A DNA stretch of 64,000 bases from Nocardia sp. NBC_01730 (GCF_035920445.1 NZ_CP109162.1:7564001-7628000), one strand, 5' to 3'; positions 36,746-46,334 are shown, counted from the stretch's first letter. Program-made: numbers and translations. The notes: generated by a model from the letters alone, not told the origin.

Positions 36746-38185
36746 GTGGACAAGCCTGAATCCGCCCGGGCGGGCGGGATCGTGGGAGTGCTGGCGTTCG
36801 CCGGCATCACCGCGGCGATCATGCAGACGGTGGTGATCCCGCTGATCGCGCAGTTTCCACAGTTGCTGCATACGACGGCGTCGAACGCCTCATGGGTGGT
36901 GACGTCGACGCTGCTGGTTGCGGCGGTGGCCACGCCGGTGGCCGGGCGGCTCGGCGACCTGTACGGCAAGCGTCGCATTCTGCTGTTGTCGACAGTGCCG
37001 CTGATCGCGGGCTCGGTGGTCTGTGCGGTGTCGTCCTCGGTGCTGCCGATGATCGTCGGCCGCGGCCTGCAGGGCATGGGTGTCGGCATCGTGCCGATCG
37101 GTATCAGCCTGATGCGTGATGTGCTCCCCGCCGAACGGCTGGGATCGGCGGTGGCGCTGCTGAGCGCATCGCTTGGCATCGGCGCGGCCTTCGGGCTGCC
37201 GGTCTCTTCGGCGGTCGCCGAGTATTCGAACTGGCGAGTGCTGTTCTGGGCCTCCGCTGTCCTGTGCGCACTTATCGCCGGGGCGATCTGGGTTGTGGTG
37301 CCGGACTCGCCGATCAAGGCCGGCGGGAGCTTCGACATCGTCGGCGCGCTGGGTCTGGGCGCTGGGCTGGTGTGTCTGCTGTTGGCGGTGTCCAAGGGCG
37401 CCGCTTGGGGCTGGGGCAGCGGCACGATACTGGCTTTGTTCGCGGCGGCGATCGTGCTGCTGCTGGTCTGGGGCTGGTGGGAGCTGCGCATCGCCGACCC
37501 ACTTGTCGATCTGCGAGTGACCGCGCAGCCTCCAGTGCTGCTGACCAACGCGGCCTCCCTTGTCGTCGGCGTCGCGATGTACGCGGCGATGCTGACCGTG
37601 CCACAGCTGCTGCAGGCGCCGACGGCCACCGGCTACGGCCTGGGGCAGTCGATGATGGCGATGGGTCTGTGGATGGCTCCGTCGGGCCTGATGATGATGG
37701 TGATTTCGCCGATGGGCGCCCGCCTGTCGGCAGTGCGCGGCCCGAAGATCACCTTGATCGCGGGCGGGCTGGTGATCGCGTTGGGTTACGGCGCCTCGAC
37801 CGTGCTGATGGGCTCCACCTGGGGTCTGCTTATCTCGCTCTGCATCATCAACAGTGGTGTCGGCCTGGCCTACGGCGCGATGCCCGCGCTGATCATGGCT
37901 GCGGTTCCGCTGTCGGAGACGGCGTCCGCCAACAGCTTCAACACCTTGATGCGCTCGGTGGGCACCTCGTTCTCGGCTGCTGTGATCGGCGTGGTGCTCG
38001 CGCAGATGAGCATGACCGTGGGCGGGCACAGCATCCCGACCGAGGACGGCTTCCGTACCAGTTTGTTCATCGGCTGTGGTGTCGCACTGGTCGCCGCGGC
38101 TGTCGCCGCTACCATCCCCGTCCGGCGAGCAGTCTCCGCGGAACCGTCTTTCGACGCCGAAATGTTTGTGGCAGAGCGTGTCTGA
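36746..38185 (+). CDS. MFS exporter, DHA2 (14-helix) family
   Basis: A 479-residue drug/H+ antiporter-type transporter with about 14 hydrophobic helices. The loop 2-3 motif is GRLGDLYGKRR and motif C-like GLPVSSAVAE lies in helix 5. The GTG start has CTGGAGG 5 nt upstream. Controlled by the divergent MarR gene. A zinc alcohol dehydrogenase gene follows in the same direction 37 bp on, so the two may form an operon handling an alcohol or ketone xenobiotic (inference). Confidence 0.88.
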   Translation: MDKPESARAGGIVGVLAFAGITAAIMQTVVIPLIAQFPQLLHTTASNASWVVTSTLLVAAVATPVAGRLGDLYGKRRILLLSTVPLIAGSVVCAVSSSVLPMIVGRGLQGMGVGIVPIGISLMRDVLPAERLGSAVALLSASLGIGAAFGLPVSSAVAEYSNWRVLFWASAVLCALIAGAIWVVVPDSPIKAGGSFDIVGALGLGAGLVCLLLAVSKGAAWGWGSGTILALFAAAIVLLLVWGWWELRIADPLVDLRVTAQPPVLLTNAASLVVGVAMYAAMLTVPQLLQAPTATGYGLGQSMMAMGLWMAPSGLMMMVISPMGARLSAVRGPKITLIAGGLVIALGYGASTVLMGSTWGLLISLCIINSGVGLAYGAMPALIMAAVPLSETASANSFNTLMRSVGTSFSAAVIGVVLAQMSMTVGGHSIPTEDGFRTSLFIGCGVALVAAAVAATIPVRRAVSAEPSFDAEMFVAERV

Positions 38186-38222
38186 CACTTCTTCCGGAGA
38201 AAGTGAGCTGACCGTCCCAACG

Positions 38223-39278
38223 ATGAAGTCTGTACAGACCGGTGCCGTGGGCAAAGTCGATGTGGTGGATATCGAACAGCCCGTTCCCGGGCCGAGAGAT
38301 GCGCTGGTGCGCATCCGGGCGTGTGGGATCTGCGGCACCGACGTGACGTTCATTCACATGGGCGGCATGCCGGCGGCGTATGCCGCCGCGCGGACCGAGG
38401 GGCCTGCCCCGGATCGGATGGTGCCGGTGGTGCTCGGACACGAACCGGCGGGCGAAATCGTCGCGGTCGGTGCCGAGGTCTCGGGCCTGAAGGTCGGCGA
38501 TCACGTGGTGGTCAACCCGCAGGGCGCGCCGTCGGGAATCATCGGCTGCGGCGGCCCGCTGGGCGGCATGAACGAATACCTCCTCATCGAGGACGCCGTG
38601 GTCGGCAAGAGTGTCGCTGTGCTACCGGATTCGGTCCCGTTCGAGGTCGCCGCGCTGAACGAGCCGATGGCGGTGGCGCGGCACTGCGTGAACCGTTCGG
38701 AGGCCGGGCCGTCCGACAAGGTGGTGGTGTTCGGTGCCGGTCCGATCGGACTGGGTGTGACGATCTGGCTGAAGCTGCGCGGCGTGCGGCACGTGGTCGT
38801 GGCCGATGTGATCCCGTCGCGGTTGGAGACCGCGCTGGCGGTCGGGGCGGACGCGGTGATCGACTCCTCGACCGAGGATGTGGTGGCTCGGCTGACCGAA
38901 CTGCACGGCGAGGGCCGCAACGCACTCGGCGCACCACGCCCCGACACCGACATCTACATCGACGCCGCCGGTGTTCCCGTTGTCGTGAACACCGCACTGC
39001 AGAACGGAAAATGGGGCGCCGAGCTCGTGATGGTGGCGGTGCACAAGAAGCCGGAGCCGATCGACATCGGTGCGATGCTGCGCAGCGAGATGAGCATCAT
39101 CGCCTCGCAGGGGTACCCGACCGAGATCTTCGAGGTGACCCCCGAGATCGCCGAGCATGCCGAGCGTTTCGCCCGGCTGATCAGCCATCGGATTCCGTTC
39201 TCGGAGGTCGAGCACGCCTTCGAACTCACCCTGACCCCGGGCGCGGCGGAGAAGGTGGTCGTCACCTTCGACGACTAG
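38223..39278 (+). CDS. Zinc-dependent alcohol dehydrogenase (MDR family)
   Basis: A 352-residue medium-chain dehydrogenase. CGICGTDV holds the catalytic Cys, GHEPAGEIVAVG the zinc His and Glu, and VFGAGPIGLGVTI the NAD-binding loop. The four-cysteine structural zinc lobe is absent (GCGGPLGG only), as in sorbitol/threonine dehydrogenase-like members. The substrate is unknown. The start ATG follows a weak ribosome binding site. 39279-39454 downstream is without a gene. Confidence 0.87.
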   Translation: MKSVQTGAVGKVDVVDIEQPVPGPRDALVRIRACGICGTDVTFIHMGGMPAAYAAARTEGPAPDRMVPVVLGHEPAGEIVAVGAEVSGLKVGDHVVVNPQGAPSGIIGCGGPLGGMNEYLLIEDAVVGKSVAVLPDSVPFEVAALNEPMAVARHCVNRSEAGPSDKVVVFGAGPIGLGVTIWLKLRGVRHVVVADVIPSRLETALAVGADAVIDSSTEDVVARLTELHGEGRNALGAPRPDTDIYIDAAGVPVVVNTALQNGKWGAELVMVAVHKKPEPIDIGAMLRSEMSIIASQGYPTEIFEVTPEIAEHAERFARLISHRIPFSEVEHAFELTLTPGAAEKVVVTFDD

Positions 39279-39454
39279 CACGCGCAGTCCGTTCGATCCT
39301 CGACAGTCCGACCAGCAAAGACCCGGGGCGATGTGCAGTACCACCGAGTCTTCCCCTCGGCAACGCGCATCAGCCAGGCGACATCGGCGACAGCGATCTC
39401 CGGGCCGCGACATCGCGGCTCCATCGACTGTCGGACGCGGCAACGTCTGATCGG

Positions 39455-40840
39455 CTAATCGGCGAGGTACACCGGACTGCCGTCGACGATGGTGGCTGCC
39501 ACGAGTGGGTTTTGCCAGGTAGCCGCAACCTCCTCCGGAGGCGCGCTCAGCAATGTCAGGTCGGCGATCTCGCCCGGTGCGATACACCGGTCGGCCGCTG
39601 GCCGCTCGGGCGGGCCGAAAAACAGGGACAACGCTGATCGCAACGAGATCCCCTCGGAGATCGACGAAGTCGCGGGTCGGCGGACCGCCGCCCGAATAAC
39701 TGCCCAGGGATCGGCGCCCCCGAACGGTGCGTCGGTGCCCGCGGCGACTCCGACCCGTGCCCGGATAAGGGAGCCGAGGCGCCACAGATCCGGCTGATCC
39801 CCGGCAGGCACGTCACGGTCGTACTGTTCGGCGCGTTCCACCAGAAAGTGCGGTTGAGTGATCACCGTTACGTCATGCTCTCGCAGCCACGCCATGGATT
39901 CGGCCGGAATGATCGCGCCGTGTTCGATCCGGTCGCCCTCGTGCGCGCCGGCAGCGTCGAGTGCCGCCATGATGAGGATCAGCTGTACCCGCGTCACACA
40001 GTGCACGGCGACCGGTCGGCCGGTCTCGTGCAGGGCCCGGATCCGATCGGTGAACTCGTCCAGGTCGGGCAGGGCGGTGTCATCCAACAGGATCTTGGTG
40101 GGCCCCAAGGAAAACCGTGCGATACGCGGATCGGCGATATCGGACGGTGCCATACAGTGCACCCGCTGTCGGATTCGTCCGTCCGCCGCGGATTCGGCGA
40201 GGTCATCGATGTCGGACTGCCGCAATGCCGGGGTGGCATCGGTGAAACCGGTGACGCCCAGCGCCGCTGCCCGCGCACCGAGCTGGGTGAGATCGACCGG
40301 CGGAGCACCGATCCGGGGGCCGAGCCAGGCGTCCAGCCGCCACCGGCGGCCGGTGGGACTGCCGGTCGCGTCGCGTTCCACCCCGGGCAGCGGACAGTGC
40401 TGGAGGTCCACGGCGGCGCAGGCGCGCGAGTTGAGCATCCACAAGGCCCCGGATCGGTGCTGGATGCGCACCGGGCGATGTCCGAGGATGCGATCCAGTG
40501 CCCGCCGATCCAGTTCCCCTGCTACCGACTCGTGGTAGCCGACCCCGCGAATCCATGCTCCCTCAGGTGATTCCGCGTCGGCGCGATGGAGTCCGGTAGC
40601 CAGGTCGGTAATCGTGCGCACCTGCGGCGGTCCGACTCGGACCGAATCGGCGGTGGCAGCGAGCGCGCTCAGATGCACATGGTGGTCGTGCAGACCGGGC
40701 AACAGCCAGCCGCCACATGCGTCGATATCGTCCTCGCCCGGCAGCGGCCGCAAGGCTGTCCCGCATCCGGTGATGCGTCCGCCGGTGAGCCGGACTTCGG
40801 TGTGCTCCGCACCGAAGATCCGGGCCCGTCGAATAAGCAT
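39455..40840 (-). CDS. Amidohydrolase family protein (YtcJ-like)
   Basis: A 461-residue metal-dependent hydrolase. DHHVHL near residue 53 is the first metal-binding motif, AVHCVTR and EHGAII provide further His ligands and GTDAPFGG the catalytic Asp; the fold ends in a beta-sandwich segment (GEIADLTLL). YtcJ-like members act on N-formyl or cyclic amide substrates. The ATG at 40840 is the first start within the family-like sequence; upstream is a CaiB relic. Confidence 0.83.
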   Translation of the reverse strand: MLIRRARIFGAEHTEVRLTGGRITGCGTALRPLPGEDDIDACGGWLLPGLHDHHVHLSALAATADSVRVGPPQVRTITDLATGLHRADAESPEGAWIRGVGYHESVAGELDRRALDRILGHRPVRIQHRSGALWMLNSRACAAVDLQHCPLPGVERDATGSPTGRRWRLDAWLGPRIGAPPVDLTQLGARAAALGVTGFTDATPALRQSDIDDLAESAADGRIRQRVHCMAPSDIADPRIARFSLGPTKILLDDTALPDLDEFTDRIRALHETGRPVAVHCVTRVQLILIMAALDAAGAHEGDRIEHGAIIPAESMAWLREHDVTVITQPHFLVERAEQYDRDVPAGDQPDLWRLGSLIRARVGVAAGTDAPFGGADPWAVIRAAVRRPATSSISEGISLRSALSLFFGPPERPAADRCIAPGEIADLTLLSAPPEEVAATWQNPLVAATIVDGSPVYLAD

Positions 40841-40889
40841 CACGCTCGGCTCGGCTGTGGGATGCGTGGCTCCGTGACCGGTTGACCCG

Positions 40890-41265
40890 CCGTAGTTTCG
40901 GGCATTCGACCAGCCAGCCGTCGGCACCTCGGGCATCGTCGCCGAAGGCGACGCGCATCGGTTCGGCGCGGCCATAGCCGGTGATACTCAGCCACACCTG
41001 TCCGGAGCGGTGCGTGCGGTTTTCAGGAGCGAGGCCGAGGTGGGCGAGCGCCCGCGGGCGCGATGCCTCGATCACGACGTCGGCCCGCATCGAGCAGTTC
41101 GCTCAATTCTTTCGGCCGGCATCGGATTCGAAGTCGACGGCGCGGAACTCGTGCCCGGCATGCAGCCAGTCGAAGAACTGCGGGTTGCCGCGACGAGCGC
41201 CGTCGGGTCTGTGGGTGCTCTCCACTTTCCAGCGTGCAGGGATTTCGGGCGAACCCGGTCTGACA
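40890..41265 (-). pseudogene. CaiB/BaiF CoA-transferase relic
   Basis: Two frames encode successive parts of a class III CoA-transferase: ESTHRPDGARRGNPQFFDWL and AGHEFRAVDFESDAGR, then ADVVIEASRPRALAHLGL and VWLSITGYGRAEP. A frameshift with a stop lies near 41095. The C-terminal two-thirds and extreme N-terminus are gone, replaced by the amidohydrolase gene. Confidence 0.75.
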
Positions 41266-41321
41266 CCGAGGCTATCGCAGCTGGTAGTCCGTCGATGTCG
41301 GCTGGGCCGGTTCGGTTCCGG

Positions 41322-41880
41322 TCACCGCACCGCCGGTACGAGTCCGGCCTGGGCGTCGGCGATGTCCTGGCGGTGCAGGCGAGTCTGTTTCGGCATTTTC
41401 CAGCCGACGACGCCCGTCACACGGCCGTCGACGCGGTAGCTGGCGACGAAGCGCCGGGACTGCGGGTCGCCCGCTGTGATGGACACCTCGGCGTCGGCCG
41501 ACAGCGCGCCGTGGACCTGGATCTTGGCGTCGAATTGGTCGGTCCAGAAGTGGGGGATCGGGGAGTACGCCTGGTCGGCGCCGAGGATGTTGGCGGCGAC
41601 AACGGCTGCCTGTTCGGTGGCGGTGGTGCGGTTTTCCAGGCGAATCAGGGTTCCGAGCTGCTCGTGGTACCAGCGGGCCACATCGACTACGGCATAGATA
41701 CCCGCCGCCGCGCGGCAGCGGGAGTCGCACACCAGTCCGTTGTCCACCGTCAGGCTGCTGCCGGTGAGCCAGTCGGTTGCCGGGGCGGCTCCGATCGCCA
41801 CGACGACCGTGTCGGCAGGCAGTTCCGCACCGGTGTCCAGACAGACCCCCGTTTCTCCGCTGCCGAGGGCGCGTGTATCA
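41322..41880 (-). pseudogene. C-terminal half of a ferredoxin reductase
   Basis: The frame from about 41870 to the stop encodes the NAD-domain end and C-terminal domain of a rubredoxin/ferredoxin reductase: ELPADTVVVAIGAAPATDWL, then IPHFWTDQFDAKIQVHG. The FAD-binding N-terminus is absent; upstream bases are antisense to the 41949 gene. Such reductases serve cytochrome P450 or Rieske systems. Confidence 0.75.
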
Positions 41881-41948
41881 CTGCGATAATTCCCAACCAG
41901 GGGAGTAGCCGGACGGCGTGCACGCGGACGAAATGAAACTGTGCTGAC

Positions 41949-42788
41949 ATGGCTTTCGAGTTCGGCTTCGAAGAAGCGGGCCCGACCGTCAACTCTGTTG
42001 CCGAGGAGCTGGTCACGCGGCTTGCCAGTGTCGGTGAGTCCGCCGGCGAGCTGATGCACCGAGAAGTCAAAGGCTTCGTGGACGGCGCGCAATCGGTCGC
42101 GGAAATGGCGGTGCAGACCGACAGGATGAGTGCGTTTCGGTTCAACGAGAGCGCCGCCGATCGAGCGATCCACGACAATGGCCGTCTCCGGGGAGGCGGA
42201 CCGGACTACGTGGGCTCGGATTCCATCACCGTCGATCAGGGGCACGGCACGGTCGGAAAGGACTCAGCCGCCATCGACTTCGCGACCGCGCCGCCGGTCG
42301 TGACCGACGGCAGGCAGCTCGAACCCGCGCCTGCGGACTCGGCTACGCCGCCCGGTGACCTGTCGGGTCCGGCTCCTACCGACGATCCGACCGCAGTCGA
42401 ACTTCGGCCGGCCGCACCCGCGCAACCGGATCCGGCATCGGCACCTGATCCGGCATCGGCACCTGATCCGGCATCGACACCGGACGAGGGATCGGCGGCC
42501 GAGCCGCTCGCCGGAGCCGGGCACACGCCGTGGACGGTCGATCCGGCCGGGAACAGTTCCACCACTGGTCACCTGGGCAACGCCGACGCACCCGCGTCCA
42601 CGCCGTGGCACCACGGCGCCTCGACCACGCCGACTACACCGGGCATGCCGGCGATGCCCAGCCTTCCCGGCCGGTTCATGGACGCCTTTTCTCCCGAGCA
42701 GCGCCCCCCACGCAGACCCAGTACTCACCCGTGGTCTCGTCGACGCACCAAACAGGACGGGACGGTGTTTCCCCGGGAGCCCCAATGA
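41949..42788 (+). CDS. Pro/Ala-rich protein with helical N-terminus
   Basis: A 279-residue protein, family not recognised. Residues 1-75 are helical (VAEELVTRLASVGESAGELM), similar in size and style to ESX/WXG-type secretion substrates but without a clear WXG. Residues 110-240 are Pro/Ala/Asp-rich and disordered, with a PDPASA repeat. No signal peptide. The weak ribosome binding site makes the start provisional. A possible 69-aa gene overlaps its end by 4 nt. Confidence 0.6.
   Translation: MAFEFGFEEAGPTVNSVAEELVTRLASVGESAGELMHREVKGFVDGAQSVAEMAVQTDRMSAFRFNESAADRAIHDNGRLRGGGPDYVGSDSITVDQGHGTVGKDSAAIDFATAPPVVTDGRQLEPAPADSATPPGDLSGPAPTDDPTAVELRPAAPAQPDPASAPDPASAPDPASTPDEGSAAEPLAGAGHTPWTVDPAGNSSTTGHLGNADAPASTPWHHGASTTPTTPGMPAMPSLPGRFMDAFSPEQRPPRRPSTHPWSRRRTKQDGTVFPREPQ
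42429..42482 (+). repeat. 18-bp tandem repeat, three units
   Basis: GATCCGGCATCGGCACCT is repeated three times (the third copy diverged), encoding DPASAP units in the disordered region of the 41949 product. A possible site of length variation. Confidence 0.85.
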
Positions 42789-42994
42789 GCGGCGACCAGG
42801 GGGAGTCGGCGCCCCGCTCATGCCCGCTTCCGGTGCCGATGATCGGGATCGGTGCTGGGGTGGGGTGGGCGACGCAGTTCGGGTCGAGTAGTGCCTTCAG
42901 GTGTCTGCCGGAACTCGCGCGCGAAGTCCTCCAGCAGCTCGTCGAGTCGTCGAGGTTCTGCCCCGTGTGCACGTTCTACTCGGCAAGTTCCTAG
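42785..42994 (+). CDS. Possible 69-aa gene overlapping the previous stop
   Basis: An ATGA overlap couples this frame to the 41949 gene. It has a hydrophobic stretch (VPMIGIGAGVGWATQF) and a C-terminal PVCTF motif. Codon bias is weak and the opposite strand is also open, so it may be spurious. Confidence 0.25.
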   Translation: MSGDQGESAPRSCPLPVPMIGIGAGVGWATQFGSSSAFRCLPELAREVLQQLVESSRFCPVCTFYSASS

Positions 42995-43022
42995 GTGTTT
43001 AAGCATCGTCCGGTTCGGGTAA

Positions 43023-43061
43023 CCCCGCTCTGACCCGATGTGTTACCAGGTCAGAGCGGGG
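43023..43061 (-). terminator. Terminator after tRNA-Arg
   Basis: CCCCGCTCTGAC (43023-43034) pairs perfectly with GTCAGAGCGGGG (43050-43061); it begins 5 nt beyond the 3' end of the minus-strand tRNA. Confidence 0.75.
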
Positions 43062-43065
43062 CTCG

Positions 43066-43139
43066 CGCCCCCGGCAGGAATCGAACCTGCGACCTAGGGA
43101 TTAGAAGGCCCTTGCTCTATCCAACTGAGCTACGGAGGC
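43066..43139 (-). tRNA. tRNA-Arg (TCT)
   Basis: Minus-strand cloverleaf with acceptor GCCTCCG/CGGGGGC, D arm GCTC/GAGC, anticodon loop CTTCTAA (anticodon TCT, reads AGA) and T arm GCAGG-TTCGATT-CCTGC. Discriminator G; CCA not encoded. The last anticodon-stem pair is a C-T mismatch, which is slightly unusual. Confidence 0.9.
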
Positions 43140-43335
43140 AGCGGGTTCCACCATGGCCGACAATGGCCGTGCTGTCCAGCGCCGCAATCATAGCGACCAT
43201 CGCTGGGTTCTCAGCGTCAGGAACGTTCCACCCATCCAACGACAGTACTCGGTGCGGCTTTGGTGGTCTTGCGCCCAGAATATCGGCCGAAACCCGACCG
43301 GGCCACGGATGTATTGCCGAACTACGCTCAGTCGT

Positions 43336-45369
43336 ATGTCGTCAGCTCAGGCCCCGTCCGTCACTCCTGAATCCGAGGTCGCTCGGTCCGGGGCGACGTT
43401 CGCGACGGTGACCGCGCTGGCCGGTGCGATCGCGGCGGTGATCGCGGCGCTGGTGGTCGGGCTGTCGGCGGCGCAGGCGCTCAGTCTGCTCGGCATCCCC
43501 GACCCGGGCGCGCTGACCACTTACGGATTGCCGGCGGTGCGGGCGCTCGCCGATCTGTCGGCGGCGCTGACTGTCGGCTCGCTGCTGTTCGCGGCGTTCC
43601 TCGTCCCGCCGCAGCCGAACGGTCTGCTCGATGTCGGCGGGTACCGCGCGGTGCGCCGGGCGTCGAATTTCGCGGTGCTCTGGGCGTCCTGCGCGGCGCT
43701 GCTGGTGCCGCTGACTGTGTCGGATACCACAGGGCAGCCGGTGGGTGACAACCTGTGGCCGGAAGAACTGTGGCGGGCGATCGACCAGATCGCGCTGGCG
43801 GGCGCTTGGCGCACGACGGTGGTTTTCGCGCTAATCGTCGCGGTCGGCTGCAGGCTGGCGTTGCGCTGGGGATGGACGCCGGTGTTGTTCGGGGCGTCGA
43901 TCGTCACGATGATGCCGTTGGCGTTGACCGGACACTCGTCCTCGGGTGGTTCGCACGATGTCGCCACCAACAGCCTGATCCTGCACCTGGTTTCCTCCGC
44001 CCTCTGGGTGGGCGGTCTGTTCGCGGTGCTGGCACACGCGCTGCGTGGCGGCGCGGGCACCGATCTGGCCGCTCGACGCTTCTCGCTGACCGCGACGATC
44101 GCGTTCGTCGTGATCGGGGTCAGCGGCGTGATCAACTCCTGGGTGCGGGTGCCGATCGACGAGCTGTTCACCACGACCTACGGCCGGTTGGTGCTGGCCA
44201 AAGCCGTGGCACTGATGCTTCTCGGTGTGTTCGGCTACCTGCAGCGGCGCGCCGCGCTGCCCGCGCTCGCGGCAGACCCCGGCGCTCGTGCGGCGCTCGT
44301 CCGCTTCGCCGGCGTCGAGGTGCTGATTTTCGCGGCGACCATGGGTCTCGCGGTCGGGCTCGGCCGCACTCCGCCGCCACCGCCGGAGACGGTCCCGACA
44401 CCGTCCGAAGTCGAACTCGGCTACGACCTTGCCGGGCCTCCGACACTCGCGCGGTTGCTGTTCGACTGGCGCTTCGATCTGATCTTCGGAACGCTGTCGA
44501 TCGTGCTTGCTGTGCTGTATCTCCTGGGCGTACGGCGGCTGCGTGCGCGCGGGGACGCGTGGCCGGTCGGGCGGACTGTCGCTTGGCTGTCCGGCTGCGT
44601 TGTGCTTCTGGTGGCGACCTCGTCCGGAGTCGGCCGGTATGCACCGGCGATGTTCAGCGTGCACATGGGGGCCCACATGGCGCTGTCGATGCTGGCGCCG
44701 ATCCTCTTCGCACTGGGCGGCGCGGTGACACTGGCGCTGCGGGCGCTCCCGCCGGCGGGCCGCGGCGGTGCGCCGGGGCCGCGGGAATGGCTCCTGGCCG
44801 CGGTGCACAATCCGGTGTCGCGCTTTCTGACCCACCCGATTGTGGCGGCGGTGATCTTCGTCGGCGGTTTCTATGCGTTGTACCTGGGCGGCATCTTCGA
44901 TTCGTTCGCCGACTCGCATGCGGCGCACCTGATGATGAACCTGCACTTCCTGCTCAGCGGCTACCTGTTCTACTGGGTGGTGATCGGCATCGACCCCAAA
45001 CCTCGGCAGGTGCAACCGCTCACCAAGCTCGGCATGGTGTTCGGATCGCTGCCGTTCCACGCGTTCTTCGGCATCGCGCTGATGAGCATGACCACGGTGC
45101 TCGGCGGCTGGTTCTACCGCGGCCTCGGGATCAGCTGGAACGCCGACCTGCTCGGCGACCAGCGCACCGGCGGCAGCCTGGCCTGGGCCAGCGGAGAGGT
45201 GCCGCTGGTGGTGGTGATGCTCGCCATGCTGATCCAATGGTCCCGCAGCGATCAGCGGCTGGCGCAGCGGACCGATCGGGCCGCCGAACGCGACCACGAC
45301 GCCGCCCTCGCCGCGCACAACGCGATGTTCGCCGAACTGGCCAAGCGAGATGGAGAACTGCGTAAGTGA
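43336..45369 (+). CDS. CopD/CtaG fusion membrane protein
   Basis: A 677-residue polytopic protein. The N-terminal half (about residues 20-340) is a CopD-type copper-resistance domain with eight or nine helices; HLVSSALWVGGLFAVLAHAL is its signature. The C-terminal half is a CtaG (caa3_CtaG) domain with HMGAHMALSMLAP and HLMMNLHFLLSGYLFYW, whose His/Met could bind copper for cytochrome c oxidase assembly. The fusion corresponds to Rv0102. The last codons overlap the next gene's GTG by 4 nt. Confidence 0.88.
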   Translation: MSSAQAPSVTPESEVARSGATFATVTALAGAIAAVIAALVVGLSAAQALSLLGIPDPGALTTYGLPAVRALADLSAALTVGSLLFAAFLVPPQPNGLLDVGGYRAVRRASNFAVLWASCAALLVPLTVSDTTGQPVGDNLWPEELWRAIDQIALAGAWRTTVVFALIVAVGCRLALRWGWTPVLFGASIVTMMPLALTGHSSSGGSHDVATNSLILHLVSSALWVGGLFAVLAHALRGGAGTDLAARRFSLTATIAFVVIGVSGVINSWVRVPIDELFTTTYGRLVLAKAVALMLLGVFGYLQRRAALPALAADPGARAALVRFAGVEVLIFAATMGLAVGLGRTPPPPPETVPTPSEVELGYDLAGPPTLARLLFDWRFDLIFGTLSIVLAVLYLLGVRRLRARGDAWPVGRTVAWLSGCVVLLVATSSGVGRYAPAMFSVHMGAHMALSMLAPILFALGGAVTLALRALPPAGRGGAPGPREWLLAAVHNPVSRFLTHPIVAAVIFVGGFYALYLGGIFDSFADSHAAHLMMNLHFLLSGYLFYWVVIGIDPKPRQVQPLTKLGMVFGSLPFHAFFGIALMSMTTVLGGWFYRGLGISWNADLLGDQRTGGSLAWASGEVPLVVVMLAMLIQWSRSDQRLAQRTDRAAERDHDAALAAHNAMFAELAKRDGELRK

Positions 45370-46334
45370 ATGAATGTGCCAGCACGGTCTCTCAGCACCG
45401 ACCGGTCGGGCGGGTGGAACGGTCGGACGTGCGATCCGCACGAAGACGAATGGCCGCGCAGGTCCGCAAGACGCCGGTTTTCCACACCTCCGTCGCAAGC
45501 CCGTCCGGTCCGGTGCCCGTGACGATGAAGCTCGAATACCTCCAGCACGGAGGGACGTTCAAGGTACGCGGCATCTTCAACGCGCTGCTGGAGTCCGGGG
45601 CAGGCACCGATGAGGTCGTGATCGCCTCCGGCGGCAACGCGGGCATCGCCGCTGCCTTGGCGGCCGCGCGGCTCGGCAAGTCCTGCACCGTGGTCGTCCC
45701 GGAGACGGCGCCACACACCAAGGTCGCCGCGATGTGGTCGCACGGCGCCGAAGTGCTCTGGTATGGAGCGACTTACGCCGAGGCGCTGCGTCACGCCGTC
45801 GAGCTCGCCGCTGAACGCGGCGCGCTGCGATTGCACGGGTACGACCTGCCCGCAGTGGTCGCCGGCGCCGGTGTGGTCGGGCTGGAACTCGAAGAACAGG
45901 TGCGCGGGCGGCCTTCGGTACTCGCCGCAGTGGGCGGCGGCGGACTGGTCGCCGGGATCGCGGCCGCGCTGGGCCGTCGTCAGCAGGTGATCGGGGTCGA
46001 GCCGGAGGGCAGTCCCACCCTGCAGGCCGCGTTGGACGCGAACCACCCGGTGGACGTCGGAGGGCCTCGTCTTGCCACGGATTCGATGGGCGCCACGAGG
46101 ATCGGCGACATCGCCCTTGACATCGCCCGACGCTATGGCGTGCGTTCGCTGCTGGTCACCGACGACGCGATAGTGGCGGCGCGGGAGTACCTGTGGCGCG
46201 AGTTCCGCATCCTCGTCGAGCTGACCGGCGCCGCCCCGCTGGCCGCCATCCAGAGCGGGGCCTACGTCCCGGGGCCCGACGAACGCCCGGTCGTGGTGCT
46301 GTGCGGCGCCAACACCGACGTGGCGGTCCTCTGA
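45366..46334 (+). CDS. Serine/threonine dehydratase-like PLP enzyme
   Basis: A 322-residue fold-II PLP enzyme. The cofactor Lys66 is in HGGTFKVRG, SGGNAGIA is the substrate loop and AVGGGGLVAGIA binds the PLP phosphate. It lacks the C-terminal ACT domain, so it resembles catabolic threonine dehydratase, serine racemase or a related lyase. The GTG start overlaps the copD/ctaG stop codon (GTGA), so it is cotranslated with an unrelated membrane protein. Confidence 0.85.
   Translation: MNECASTVSQHRPVGRVERSDVRSARRRMAAQVRKTPVFHTSVASPSGPVPVTMKLEYLQHGGTFKVRGIFNALLESGAGTDEVVIASGGNAGIAAALAAARLGKSCTVVVPETAPHTKVAAMWSHGAEVLWYGATYAEALRHAVELAAERGALRLHGYDLPAVVAGAGVVGLELEEQVRGRPSVLAAVGGGGLVAGIAAALGRRQQVIGVEPEGSPTLQAALDANHPVDVGGPRLATDSMGATRIGDIALDIARRYGVRSLLVTDDAIVAAREYLWREFRILVELTGAAPLAAIQSGAYVPGPDERPVVVLCGANTDVAVL

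Noticed and set aside
42429..42482. CRISPR array
   Set aside because: Only three contiguous 18-bp units without spacers, in frame with a protein; a simple tandem repeat.
43831..45498. 555-codon minus-strand frame opposite copD/ctaG
   Set aside because: Antisense to a clear multi-helix membrane protein; Arg/His-rich shadow.
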